Shown here in pieces: positions 1-8,686 of a stretch of 64,000 nucleotides of DNA. The notes under the pieces were generated by a model. It did not search any database, was not told the DNA's origin, and worked only from the letters and a program-made list of their open reading frames with translations. This DNA is from Halovivax gelatinilyticus. GTDB taxonomy: Archaea > Halobacteriota > Halobacteria > Halobacteriales > Natrialbaceae. Position 1 is the first letter of the stretch. Each line of letters opens with the position of its first letter. Where the stretch lies: NCBI RefSeq assembly GCF_024300625.1, contig NZ_CP101322.1:695992-759991 (forward strand), written 5' to 3'. The translations under genes were made by a program, and so were the position numbers.

Positions 1-1
1 G

Positions 2-115
2 GAGTGGGAGCCGGCCGGGCCCGGAACGTACACGATCGGGGCGTCGCTCAACGTGGAGTCACCCGAACGCTGGGGGCTCACGGCCGACACGACCGTCGAG
101 GTACGCAATCCGTAA
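2..115 (+). CDS. C-terminal end of a probable BsuPI-type (Ig-like) domain protein, partial
   Basis: The second frame is open from the window edge to a TAA at 113-115 and reads EWEPAGPGTYTIGASL followed by a short charged tail ending in RNP. The W-x-x-G-P-G-T-Y-T pattern resembles the closing strands of BsuPI-like proteinase-inhibitor or Ig-like domains, where a conserved Trp is followed by PPGTYTV. Only the last 37 residues are visible, so the full protein, its signal sequence and its role cannot be judged. The frame is preferred because its composition is protein-like, whereas the other frames are Arg-rich. Confidence 0.55.
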   Translation, partial: EWEPAGPGTYTIGASLNVESPERWGLTADTTVEVRNP

Positions 116-249
116 TCAGCCACACGACGCAAGCGATATCAGACGTGGCGACCGAGCCGACCGATCTGGATCACGACGGCCCCCGAGAGACGGCTCGCGG
201 ACGGACGAATGCCGTGAATTTATAGCCCGTCGCTTCGTGGCCGGCGATA

Positions 250-1311
250 ATGCGCGTGGCCGCCGTCTCGCTCCGGACCGCCCACCACGAGGAGACGGAC
301 GCGACCGGGCGGTTCCGGACGGTTCTCGAATTACTTCGCGACGGCGGCCACGACGTGCACGTCCTGTGTGCCCGCTGGTGGCCAGACGACCGAGACGTCG
401 TCGCCGACGACGGCATTACCTACCACGGACTGGTCCCGACCCGCGACGCCGGTCGCTCGTTCTGCTGGCGGCTGCCGATCGCGATCCGCCGGCTCGGCGC
501 GGACGTCGTTCACGTCGCCGCGGAACCGCCGGCGCAGGTGCTCGCCGCGCGGTGGGGAACGACGCTCTCGAACGTACCGCTCGTCGCCGAGTGGACCGGC
601 GCCAACGGCTCGAAAGAGACGCGCGACTACCGTCGAGCGGCCAGGCGAGCCGACGCCGTCGTCACCCCGTCCCGACTGGTCCGAACCTGGGTCCGCGAAC
701 TCGGCGTCGACGGCGAGGACGTCGCCGTCGTCCCGGATCCGATCGATCTCGACCGAATTCGGTCGATCGAGCCGGCCGATTCGACAGACGTCGTCTACGC
801 CCGTCGACTCGACGAGGGAGCGAACCTAGAGAGCGTCCTGCTCGGGCTGGCGGAACTGCGCACCAAGGACTGGACCGCGACCGTCGTCGGTGACGGCCCA
901 CGACGGGGCGCCTACCAGGAGATGGCCCGAGAGCTGCGAATCGACGACCGGATCGACTTCGTCGGCGCCGCCGACCGCGACGAGCGCATCGCCATCTACC
1001 GCGGCGGGCACGTCTTCGCCCAGACGGCCGAGTTCTGTCTCTACCCGACAGAGCTGGCCTGGGCGCTCGCCTGTGGTTGCGTCGGCGTCGTCGAGTACCA
1101 CGTCGACTCAGCCGGTCACGAACTCGTCGAGGGACGCGAACGCGGCTTCCGGACGACCAGCGAGACCGAACTTACCGACGCGATCGTCACCGCCGGTCAA
1201 CTCGAGCGAACGGACTTCGACGACTCGTTCGAGGCGCTCGATCGGCGGGCGGTTCGCAACCAGTACCTGAATCTCTACGAAACTCTCCAGGACGAAGCCG
1301 GACTGTTCTGA
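250..1311 (+). CDS. Glycosyltransferase, GT4-like
   Basis: A 353-residue protein with the two-Rossmann layout of GT-B glycosyltransferases. The N-terminal half contains the GGHDV turn typical of this fold (about residue 32). The C-terminal half has a nucleotide-sugar binding loop (VVGDGPRRG, about residue 212), a D-x-I-x-F-V-G-A segment (about 236) and a late acidic region (PTELAWALACG, about 268) in the place of the usual E-x7-E motif. It would transfer a sugar from an activated donor to a cell-surface lipid or glycan, probably at the cytoplasmic membrane; donor and acceptor are unknown. A TATA-like AATTTATAG at 217-225 lies 29 bases before the ATG, which supports this start and a leaderless message. 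The next gene points towards it. Confidence 0.85.
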   Translation: MRVAAVSLRTAHHEETDATGRFRTVLELLRDGGHDVHVLCARWWPDDRDVVADDGITYHGLVPTRDAGRSFCWRLPIAIRRLGADVVHVAAEPPAQVLAARWGTTLSNVPLVAEWTGANGSKETRDYRRAARRADAVVTPSRLVRTWVRELGVDGEDVAVVPDPIDLDRIRSIEPADSTDVVYARRLDEGANLESVLLGLAELRTKDWTATVVGDGPRRGAYQEMARELRIDDRIDFVGAADRDERIAIYRGGHVFAQTAEFCLYPTELAWALACGCVGVVEYHVDSAGHELVEGRERGFRTTSETELTDAIVTAGQLERTDFDDSFEALDRRAVRNQYLNLYETLQDEAGLF

Positions 1312-1358
1312 ATCGATCGTCACACGGAGAATTCACTGCGCTGAGCACGGACGGTACC

Positions 1359-1408
1359 GACACCCGGACGAGAACGCGTCATCGACACCCGGACGAGAAC
1401 GCGTCATC
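1359..1408. repeat. Perfect 25-bp tandem duplication
   Basis: The 25-mer beginning GACACCCGGACGAGAACGCG occurs twice back to back, at 1359-1383 and 1384-1408, with no mismatch. The second copy contains the stop codon of the methyltransferase gene (1404-1406 on the minus strand). The duplication sits between two convergent genes and looks recent. Confidence 0.9.
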
Positions 1409-2066
1409 GGCACCGGGCGAGGACGTACCGCCACTGTCCCCCGCCGAGTTCGTCATCGAGCGTCCACTCGTTCTCGACGGAAAATCCCGCCGCGTCGAGT
1501 GCGTCTTTCGACCGGTCGATGTCGTGGAAACTCCAGGACATTTCGGCACCGCCGTCGAGCCAATCCGGGTTGGATCCCTCCCACGCGCCCTCTCCGAGCG
1601 TGACGAGGAGCCAGCCGTTCGGGCGGAGCACGCGTTCGAACTCGGCGAAGACCGTCTCGTGCTCGTCGCGGGGAACGTGGATCACCGAGTGGAAGGCACA
1701 GACCGCGTCGAACGTCTCCGGTTCGAACGGCAACGCGGTGAGATCGCCCTGTGCGAGCGTCGCGGCCGCACCGCCCCCACGACTCGCCAGTTCGAGTTGG
1801 GCGCGCGAGACGTCGAGACCGACGACGTCCGCCCCCGCCTCGGCGAGCGGCCGCGTCGCGGCCGTGCCATCGCCACAGCCGGCGTCGAGGACGGTCGGTT
1901 CGGCGTCGTCGATCCGATCGAGTAGCTCCCGCAGAAGCTGGCGTTCTCCCTCGTCCTGATCGCGTTCTGCGGCGTAGGTCTCCGCGAGGTGGTCGTAACC
2001 GTCGCGGACGAGACGCCGCCGGTCGACGTTCGATTGGGCGAGCGAGTCCGCGTCCGAGTCGGTCAC
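1404..2066 (-). CDS. SAM-dependent class I methyltransferase
   Basis: The 220-residue product has the class I methyltransferase motifs: LDAGCGDGTAA (motif I, about residue 60), VVGLDVS (motif II, acidic residue for the SAM ribose), GDLTALPFEPETFDAVCAF (motifs III-IV, about 105) and VLRPNGWLLVTLGEG. It resembles UbiE/Methyltransf_11 enzymes of unknown acceptor. A longer upstream open frame exists but is Arg-rich and antisense-like. The chosen GTG (2064-2066) overlaps the TGA of the folate gene by four bases (GTGA), so translation is probably coupled and the two genes form an operon. Whether it acts in folate metabolism is only a guess from position. Confidence 0.85.
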   Translation of the reverse strand: MTDSDADSLAQSNVDRRRLVRDGYDHLAETYAAERDQDEGERQLLRELLDRIDDAEPTVLDAGCGDGTAATRPLAEAGADVVGLDVSRAQLELASRGGGAAATLAQGDLTALPFEPETFDAVCAFHSVIHVPRDEHETVFAEFERVLRPNGWLLVTLGEGAWEGSNPDWLDGGAEMSWSFHDIDRSKDALDAAGFSVENEWTLDDELGGGQWRYVLARCR

Positions 2067-4606
2067 TGCGACCCCTCCCGACGCTCGTCGTACGCGGGCG
2101 GATCCCGCGTCGCTAGCGCCGTCTTCACGGCCGCGACGTTCTCGGGCACGTCGTGGACGCGGACGACGTCGGCGCCGCGGTCGACCGCCAGCGCCGTCGC
2201 GGCGACGGTGGCCGCCCGCCGCTCGCCCGCCGGCTGGTCGACCCACTCGTACATCGACTTCTGGGAGTGGCCGACGAGAACGGGACAGCCGAGCGCGCGA
2301 AAGTCGCCGAGTCGCGAGAGGAGTTCGAACTCCTCGGGCTTCGATTTTCCGAACCCGAGGCCGGGGTCGACGACGATCCGGTCGCGATCGAGCCCGGCGC
2401 GCTCGGCCAGCAAGACCGTCTCCGAGAGATCCGCCAGCACGTCCGTGACGACGTCGTCGTAGGTGACCTCGCGGTCGGGATCGACCGGCGCGTCGAGGCT
2501 GTGCATCACGATCAGCGTCGCGTCGTGGTCGGCCGCGACGAATCGCATCTCCGGGTCGGAAAGTCCGGAGACGTCGTTGACGATCTCCGCCCCCGCGTCG
2601 AGCGCCGCCTCGGCGACGGCTGCCTTTCGCGTGTCGATCGAAAGGGCCGCGTCGAGTTCGGCGATCCGCTCGATAACGGGAACGACTCGATCGATCTCCT
2701 CCTCGACCGACACCGGCTCCGCGCCCGGTCGGGTCGACTCGCCGCCGACGTCGACGATCGACGCTCCCGCTTCGACCATCGCCTCCGCTCGCTCGACGGC
2801 GGCGTCGACGGTGTCGTACCGTCCGCCGTCGTGGAAGCTGTCGGGCGTGACGTTCAAGATGCCCATGACGGCAGGCGACTCGCCCCACGGCGGAGGCGTC
2901 GGTTCCGTCGGTGGCGCCTCGCCGTCGATGCGAATCCCGAGCGCTCCCTGGAGTGCTGTGCCAACCTGTGAGAGACCGTACGGCTGGGCGTCTAGCTTCT
3001 GAATCAACCGGCGAAATTGCGAGAGCGTTCCCATGCAGACCGCCTCGACGAGCTGTTCTTCGCGCTGGAGTCCCGAAATGGCGCACTCGCCGCCGAGACT
3101 CAACAGTTCCTGCTTGAGGTAGGCCGACTGACGCTCCTGGAGTCGCAACGAGACGGTGCGGTGGACGGCCTTCCCGCGCATCCGCCAGACGCCCTCGTCC
3201 GTCACGTTCGCCCGCTCTAAGGCCGCCCTGGCGTCGGCTACGTCTCGAACGCGAGTGGGGATCGGCGCCGTCGTGTACCGCGTTCGCGCTTCGGCGACGG
3301 CGTACAGCGACCCGGCGACCACGACGGCGTCGTCCGGTCCCGCCGAGTCCAGTGCGTGTTCGAACGCGTCCCGGACCGCCGAGATCGTTCGGACTTCGTC
3401 GACGCCCTCACGCTCGAACACCCGCGCCAGCACGGCCGGGTCGACCGCTCTGTCGGTGGTCGGGCGACAGGCGACGACCGCGTCGGGCGTCGGCAGCGCC
3501 GCGGCCATCTCGGCGTACTCCTTGTCGTGCATCGCCCCGACGATGAGGTGGAGGGCGTCGTACTCGAACGTCGAGAGCGTCCGGGCGAGCTGGTCGCAGG
3601 CGTCCGGGTTGTGCGCGCCGTCGAGCACCACCAGCGGGTCGGTGTCCATCACTTCGAACCGACCCGGCCAGTGGGCGTTCCGCAGTCCGCGCGTGAGTTC
3701 GGTCTCGGTGGGATCGACGAGCTGGCACGCGAGCGCGACGGCGACGCCAGCGTTCTCGGCCTGGTGAGCCCCGATGGCCGCCGTTCGACCCTCGACCACC
3801 CCGTCGAGCGAACAACCGAGAGTTGGACCGATATCGATCCTGACGGACGCCTCGTCGTGAGAGACGCGCCCCTCGTAGGTGACGCGGACGTCGGGGCTGT
3901 GCTGAGCTGAATCGCCTGCCGGTCCCGTGGCGTCGTGGGCCTCCGCGGCGTCGATCCCGTCGGCGACGGTCACGACGTCGCCCGCGACGTCGCGGATCGC
4001 CGCGAGCGCCTCGCCGTCGGTCGCCGTCACGAGCGGCTGGTCGCCGGCGACGTGGGCCTTATCGCGCGCGATTTCCTCGACAGTGTCGCCGAGGATTCCG
4101 GTGTGTTCTAACGTCACGCTCGTCACCGCGCTCGCGATCGGGTCGACGACGCTCGTCGCGTCGAGCTTGCCGCCGATTCCAACCTCGAGAACCGCGAAGT
4201 CGACGTCTTCGCGCGCGAAGTGCCACAGCGCCATCGCGGTCGAGACTTCGAAGAACGTCGGCGATTCGCCGTCGGCACCGCGCTCGGTGAGATACTCGTC
4301 GCAGGCGTCGACGAACTCGGTGATGGCCGATTTGGGAATCTTGCGACCGTCGACTCGAATCCGCTCGCGCATGTCCTCGAGATGGGGCGACGTGTACAGC
4401 CCCACCGTGTATCCCGCCTCGCGAAGGATCGATTCGACCATCCGGGCCGTCGACCCCTTCCCGTTCGATCCGGCGATCTGGACCGCGTCGACCGACTCGT
4501 GCGGGTCGCCGAGGTGGGCGAGCACGTCGGCCGTCGACGCCGTCCCCGGCCGGATCCCGAACCGGCCCAGATCGAAGAGCCGGTTCGCCGCGTCGTGATA
4601 CTCCAT
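2063..4606 (-). CDS. folP: Fused folylpolyglutamate synthase / dihydropteroate synthase
   Basis: 847 residues combining two folate enzymes. Residues 1 to about 430 are a Mur-ligase-type FolC (P-loop GSNGKGSTA near 48, then YTSPHLEDMRERI). Residues about 440-560 form a linker region with CAISGLQREEQLV. Residues about 575-840 are dihydropteroate synthase (MGILNVTPDSFHDGG, VDVGGESTRPGA, SIDTRK, VVDPGLGFGK). It would join pABA to the pterin pyrophosphate and ligate glutamate; such FolC-FolP fusions are known in haloarchaea. The ATG at 4604-4606 is preferred over a GTG six codons upstream because a TATA-like ATCTAAA (4632-4638) lies about 29 bases before it. The C-terminal stop overlaps the methyltransferase start. 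Confidence 0.92.
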   Translation of the reverse strand: MEYHDAANRLFDLGRFGIRPGTASTADVLAHLGDPHESVDAVQIAGSNGKGSTARMVESILREAGYTVGLYTSPHLEDMRERIRVDGRKIPKSAITEFVDACDEYLTERGADGESPTFFEVSTAMALWHFAREDVDFAVLEVGIGGKLDATSVVDPIASAVTSVTLEHTGILGDTVEEIARDKAHVAGDQPLVTATDGEALAAIRDVAGDVVTVADGIDAAEAHDATGPAGDSAQHSPDVRVTYEGRVSHDEASVRIDIGPTLGCSLDGVVEGRTAAIGAHQAENAGVAVALACQLVDPTETELTRGLRNAHWPGRFEVMDTDPLVVLDGAHNPDACDQLARTLSTFEYDALHLIVGAMHDKEYAEMAAALPTPDAVVACRPTTDRAVDPAVLARVFEREGVDEVRTISAVRDAFEHALDSAGPDDAVVVAGSLYAVAEARTRYTTAPIPTRVRDVADARAALERANVTDEGVWRMRGKAVHRTVSLRLQERQSAYLKQELLSLGGECAISGLQREEQLVEAVCMGTLSQFRRLIQKLDAQPYGLSQVGTALQGALGIRIDGEAPPTEPTPPPWGESPAVMGILNVTPDSFHDGGRYDTVDAAVERAEAMVEAGASIVDVGGESTRPGAEPVSVEEEIDRVVPVIERIAELDAALSIDTRKAAVAEAALDAGAEIVNDVSGLSDPEMRFVAADHDATLIVMHSLDAPVDPDREVTYDDVVTDVLADLSETVLLAERAGLDRDRIVVDPGLGFGKSKPEEFELLSRLGDFRALGCPVLVGHSQKSMYEWVDQPAGERRAATVAATALAVDRGADVVRVHDVPENVAAVKTALATRDPPAYDERREGSQ

Positions 4607-4766
4607 GTGCCGACATCGGCGCACGGTCGCTTTAGATTGTTGGAGTGGAGTCGCGCCGGGCGGCGAACGTGAGTGCGACGGACGCTACGATTCCGAATCG
4701 ATACAATTGACGCGACTGCTCACCCTGTCGGGCTGGACAAGAGCGGGTTGTGTCCGTCGTTACAGG

Positions 4767-5072
4767 TCATCGACTTCCGACGTCACGTTTCAGTTGGGAC
4801 CGAACGTCGCGTGCCTTCTCTGCGGCGTGGGTTCCCTGCCAGAGCCCCGCCCCCGCACGAATCTGCTCACAGCGTTCGTCGACGAGTCGCGTGAGGAGGT
4901 CGTCGAACGTCCCGTCGTCGCCTTTCAGCGCCGCGTACGTGTCTTCTTCGACCCGAATACGCTGCTCATAGTGGTTGTACACGTTCCCGTATTCAATCGT
5001 GTTTCGCCGGTTGTACCGAAGATGTCGGACGTAACGAACGGAACCGACGAAAAAGGCGAACTCGACGATCAC
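4767..5072 (-). CDS. VapB-like antitoxin, apparently without a toxin
   Basis: The product is 101 residues from a GTG at 5072 (GTGA overlap with the upstream gene), or 71 residues from a GTG at 4982. The core RIRVEEDTYAALK followed by TFDDLLTRLVDE is the ribbon-helix-helix-like start of archaeal VapB/DUF7557-type antitoxins. The tail, with GAGLW and AAEKARDVRSQLKRDV, also fits that family, in which the C-terminus wraps the PIN toxin. No PIN-domain gene follows: downstream is a 160-base gap and then folP. The N-terminal 30 residues are not antitoxin-like, so the shorter start is possible. It may bind DNA, neutralise a remote toxin or serve the adjoining membrane protein. Confidence 0.6.
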   Translation of the reverse strand: MIVEFAFFVGSVRYVRHLRYNRRNTIEYGNVYNHYEQRIRVEEDTYAALKGDDGTFDDLLTRLVDERCEQIRAGAGLWQGTHAAEKARDVRSQLKRDVGSR

Positions 5073-5299
5073 ACGCCCTGCATTCCGCTGGGCGGGCGTA
5101 GAAAGAGCCCGTCGAATAGGGCGAGAAGGCCGATCAGACTCGCGGCGAGCATTCCTCGTTCGAGTGGAATTCCGAGCGCCTGCGTGAGTAGCGTTCCTCC
5201 CGCAAACGCGAGCGGGATGGATGCCAGCAACAGGTCGTACCGACTGATCTTCGAACGGATTCGACGGAGCGTCTCGTGCGCACGGATGACTCTCTTCAT
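5069..5299 (-). CDS. Small two-helix membrane protein
   Basis: 76 residues from the ATG at 5297-5299 (a GTG four codons earlier is also open). A basic N-terminus rich in Arg and His is followed by two hydrophobic segments, about residues 24-44 (LLLASIPLAFAGGTLL) and 50-68 (LAASLIGLLALFDGLFL). No catalytic motif is visible and no family is recognised. It overlaps the VapB-like gene by four bases, so the two are probably translated together. That makes a membrane-protein/antitoxin pair an open possibility, although nothing in the sequence demonstrates toxicity. Confidence 0.6.
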   Translation of the reverse strand: MKRVIRAHETLRRIRSKISRYDLLLASIPLAFAGGTLLTQALGIPLERGMLAASLIGLLALFDGLFLRPPSGMQGV

Positions 5300-5432
5300 G
5301 TCGATGCCCACCTCCGGGAACGGGTAGGCTATTGGGCAGAAAATTTTTCGGTTACGCCCGGAGAGTGTTCGGGAGTGTATATAATCGCCGTAAATTTATT
5401 CGTTTCAGTGCTTGTTCGGCACTGGTCGACCG

Positions 5433-6668
5433 TCATCGAGCGGGCACCCGGTCGATCGCAGAGGCCATCGCTTCCGGGTCCTTCACGTAGCGGATCCGTT
5501 CGAGGGGTACGTCCCAGTGGTGGTGATCGACGGGCGGTCCGCCCCCGCGGTACTCGATCCTGACGGCCCGTCCACAAAACGGCGTGAGAAGGGTGAAGAC
5601 GCTGTGTGTGACCGAGACGGAGTCGATCGCCTCGAGGGGGACGCGCCACTGAACGGCGCGCAGACGGGTATCGTAGGCGACGAGGGTGTCGTCGTAGACC
5701 CGAAACTCGAGGTCACCGTACTCGATCCACACGACAAGGAAGGTGACGCCGTAAACGAACACGAACGTGGCCGTGATCACACCGATCCAGCCCCACAACC
5801 CGCTGTCGAGTCCGACGAGCGTGTGCGTTACCCCGGCCAAGGAGCCGAACACGACCAGTCCGAAAAACAGGGAGAACGGGAGGATTGTTAGCACGGTTGC
5901 CGCTGCTGACACCGCCTGCCGGTTAGTACGGAAGACGGTACGTGGACTGGCGGTCGGCAGTGGTATCTCCTCAACTTCCCAGTCACAGGTGGGATCGAAC
6001 GTGAGGGAGGAGGGGCCGATACCGGCCTCGCGCAGGTCGAAAAGGAACTTCGGGACGATCACAATGGCCACGATCGTGGCGAGGATCTCGGCGGGCATCG
6101 CGAGAACTGATCCGGCCGCGAAGAGGCCGACGAGCGTCGCGTACAATCGCTCCCGAGGTCGGATGCTCTCGACGGACGCTCGCTCGTAGACGCTGTCAAC
6201 CGCCCACGCGGCGACGATGGTGACGTGTTTGGCGACGAGCAACGCAAGGATTAATGCGAGCGAGGGGTCGAGACTCCCGATATCGGGTCGGGTGCCCGGT
6301 GACTCGCCCAGGTAGTAGAAGGCGAAAAACAACGTTCCGAGGCTGGCCACATTGATTAGTGAACGGTACACGTACGCAAGATTTCGTGGGTAGACGTAAA
6401 CGGGGACGAATGGCAACCGGTAGTAGCCACGCTTGTCGATTAAATGTCTATTAATAAATACAAAGCTGTCATGATGAAGAGCGGTCTTGTCTGGGGGGTG
6501 TCCGACGAACGCCTTTTCTGCCATCGTCCGGGTGGTGGCGAGAGCCGTGTCGAGCACGAAGATGACCGCGACGACAGCCGGACTCCACCCAAAGAGGAAA
6601 GTACCGGCGAGTATCGACACGTTTGCCACCACCACGATCAGGAGTAGCATTGCTTGAGTTCGTTCCAT
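5433..6668 (-). CDS. Polytopic membrane protein with C-terminal PH-like domain (DUF6498-like)
   Basis: 411 residues with about seven hydrophobic stretches: residues 8-45, 108-125, 135-155, 180-210, 258-285 and 295-320 approximately. A soluble tail of about 90 residues (from LEFRVYDDTLVAYDTRL) has the alternating strand pattern of bacterial PH-like domains. The middle contains an amphipathic loop with SFVFINRHLIDKRGYY. From memory this is closest to the DUF6498 family; its function is unknown. It lies 140 bases downstream of, and on the same strand as, the halocin C8-like gene, so it is a candidate immunity, export or stress-related partner. An AT-rich run with AATATAATATT directly precedes the ATG. 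Confidence 0.7.
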   Translation of the reverse strand: MERTQAMLLLIVVVANVSILAGTFLFGWSPAVVAVIFVLDTALATTRTMAEKAFVGHPPDKTALHHDSFVFINRHLIDKRGYYRLPFVPVYVYPRNLAYVYRSLINVASLGTLFFAFYYLGESPGTRPDIGSLDPSLALILALLVAKHVTIVAAWAVDSVYERASVESIRPRERLYATLVGLFAAGSVLAMPAEILATIVAIVIVPKFLFDLREAGIGPSSLTFDPTCDWEVEEIPLPTASPRTVFRTNRQAVSAAATVLTILPFSLFFGLVVFGSLAGVTHTLVGLDSGLWGWIGVITATFVFVYGVTFLVVWIEYGDLEFRVYDDTLVAYDTRLRAVQWRVPLEAIDSVSVTHSVFTLLTPFCGRAVRIEYRGGGPPVDHHHWDVPLERIRYVKDPEAMASAIDRVPAR

Positions 6669-6725
6669 AATATTATATTTTCAAAATGTGAATGTTGTTC
6701 AGGTTCTAGAACAGCACATAGTGTA

Positions 6726-6815
6726 TCACAAACTTTTTTTATTAGATAGTTCTTCTAAATCAGGTCCATAACCATCAGGTACATAATTGTGTGTATCTAT
6801 ATATTTGATTAGCAA
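6726..6815 (-). other. Possible 29-codon ORF overlapping the end of the halocin-like gene
   Basis: In another frame, a TTG at 6813-6815 that overlaps the stop codon of the preceding gene opens 29 codons, including NYVPDGYGPDLEELSNKKS, before a TGA at 6726-6728. The composition is plausible for a small acidic protein, but there is no ATG and no family match. It could equally be noncoding 3' sequence of this AT-rich patch. Confidence 0.15.
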
Positions 6816-8686
6816 CGGCCAGCGACTTCCTCGCAGAAGCTTTCCGCTCCCCACTGACTGAATCCTGCAGTATTATCGAGAAAGCTCAGAAGTTCAGCAA
6901 AGAAAAAACCGCATGAAGCCGCGAAAATGAACGACGATATCATTGCAAGACAAATAGCTGACGACGTAGCAGTAATCGCCACTGCCGCTGTGAGGAGAAT
7001 GATGGCGAGACAACCGGCACATCCGAAATTGTTGTCCGCGAGTTCGTCGAACACACCAGCATCACCGAGATCAAGTACAGTACCCGCGAAGTTGGGGGTT
7101 ACCTTCCGCATAAAATCCCAGAATCGACTCCGTGGGAGCTGATCCTGAGCAGCAGCAACGAGTTCGATCAACAGCTCCTGAGAATCCACGATCATGGAAA
7201 GACCCTGGATTGCCAGATCCTCTGCAGCGTCCGAGATCCGCTCTTCGGCCGCTGCGATCGCATCCGACGTGATTTCGGCGACTGTGCCTTTGGCTATTCC
7301 AATCTCCGAGGCCAGCGAGTCCAGCGCACTCCCGAAATAGTCGATAATATCTCCCGGACTCGGAAGGCTCGGGAGTGAGATCCATTGGGGCGAGCTGTCC
7401 GCGTCGTAATTGATCTCGTCGTGGCCGTCAAACAGATTGACGGTTTTTCCCGAGTTCGCATTCATCTGCGCCTCCGATAGTTGTGCTCCGCGTTCGAAGG
7501 TTCGCGTTTCGAACGTATTCGCCGTTTCGATCCCGTCTGTGGCGCTCCCAAGGAGAGATAGTTCGATCGCTTCGGGGTGACCGTCGTCTGCTTCCCAGAT
7601 CAACTCGTATCCAGCATTGGTTACGTCCCACGTCTCGTCTGATCGGGCCAGATTGACCAGGCCGTGGTCTCCTCTCTCGGTATCCGTAATCTGAAAGATA
7701 ACGAGGGTTTTGGCTCCCCCACCGGCCGTCGACCTGTAGTACAGACTTGTCGCATCGTGACGGATTCGGCCATCGACGTCTGCAGCGATCGTCTCGTACT
7801 CCTCAGTTCGTTCGAATACGGCTGCGTTCTGCAGTTTCGAAGACGCGATCGCATCCTTGTGAGCGTCAGCGTCGATCGACAGATCGACTCCAGCGATCGC
7901 CACGCTGGTGACGTCGCCGTAGTATTTGATCTGCTTGGACTCTCCCCCTTCGACCGAAACCGTCGTTTCGGAATTCCTGGTTCGGTCGTGTACGACCCCA
8001 CCGGTTGCTTCGGCGCCGAATTCAACGGTCTCCCCCTCGGGAGCGGAACAGACGATTCGCATATTCTCCGGAACGAACTCGATGGTGGCGCCGGACTCGT
8101 GAGCGATTTCTTTGATATTCCCGTCGAACCGAGCGAGGACGTCGGTACCGCCGGGCCGTACGGAGATCGCACCGTCTTCGTTAGTCTCCGAAGTTCCTTC
8201 AACGACCTTGATGTCGGCTGATGTTCGAACCGTCACCTCATCGCGTTCACCGCTGATTCGAAGGTCTCCAGGAAGTCCAGAAGGGAGGATTTCGTCGACC
8301 GAGATTCGGTCACCATTCTTCCGGACGCTTCGTACTTCACTCGTCGATTCGAAGTACGTAATCTCACCCGCGTACTCGAACGTCGTCCGCCCCGAAATTT
8401 CGCCGGTTATTCTTCGGGAGTTGATTCGAGTTATCCCTTCACCACCGTCGGCTGGATTGATCCGTCCGCTCGCAGAGATGTCGATCTCCGTCCCCGATGG
8501 GGCAGCGACCGTTATCGAATTGTGAGGGAAGGAAGCCACATCAAAGGGCTCACCGTCCACGGAAACTTCAACGTCACCGTCAACGTCGAATTCCGTGAAC
8601 TCCCCACTGAACTCGAATGTGTGCGTGTCGTTTTCGATGGACGACTGGACAGTCCCGTTAGTGACGATTTGAGCTGGTACGCTCAC
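6809..8686 (-). CDS. Large surface-type protein with halocin C8-like cysteine-rich C-terminus
   Basis: The open frame encodes about 625 residues. Residues 1-440 are Thr/Ser/Asp-rich beta-type sequence with THTFEFSGEFTEFDVDGDV, the pattern of haloarchaeal Tat-exported surface proteins. The last ~75 residues are strongly hydrophobic with six cysteines: GCAGC, then AIC, ASC, and a terminal SFC-EEV-AGRC. That arrangement resembles mature halocin C8 (GCSAC at the start, EACNRAGLC at the end), whose precursor is also Tat-exported and whose N-terminal part acts as immunity protein. The GTG start (8684-8686) overlaps the stop of a separate Tat-leader ORF, so the protein as read lacks a signal peptide. 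Either the gene is frameshifted or the two ORFs are coupled. Composition is AT-richer than the flanks. Confidence 0.7.
   Translation of the reverse strand: MSVPAQIVTNGTVQSSIENDTHTFEFSGEFTEFDVDGDVEVSVDGEPFDVASFPHNSITVAAPSGTEIDISASGRINPADGGEGITRINSRRITGEISGRTTFEYAGEITYFESTSEVRSVRKNGDRISVDEILPSGLPGDLRISGERDEVTVRTSADIKVVEGTSETNEDGAISVRPGGTDVLARFDGNIKEIAHESGATIEFVPENMRIVCSAPEGETVEFGAEATGGVVHDRTRNSETTVSVEGGESKQIKYYGDVTSVAIAGVDLSIDADAHKDAIASSKLQNAAVFERTEEYETIAADVDGRIRHDATSLYYRSTAGGGAKTLVIFQITDTERGDHGLVNLARSDETWDVTNAGYELIWEADDGHPEAIELSLLGSATDGIETANTFETRTFERGAQLSEAQMNANSGKTVNLFDGHDEINYDADSSPQWISLPSLPSPGDIIDYFGSALDSLASEIGIAKGTVAEITSDAIAAAEERISDAAEDLAIQGLSMIVDSQELLIELVAAAQDQLPRSRFWDFMRKVTPNFAGTVLDLGDAGVFDELADNNFGCAGCLAIILLTAAVAITATSSAICLAMISSFIFAASCGFFFAELLSFLDNTAGFSQWGAESFCEEVAGRC

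Noticed and set aside
2067-3086. N-terminal extension of the methyltransferase to a start near 3086
   Set aside because: The extension is Arg-rich and overlaps the folate enzyme; the GTG at 2066 overlaps the folate stop as expected for coupling.
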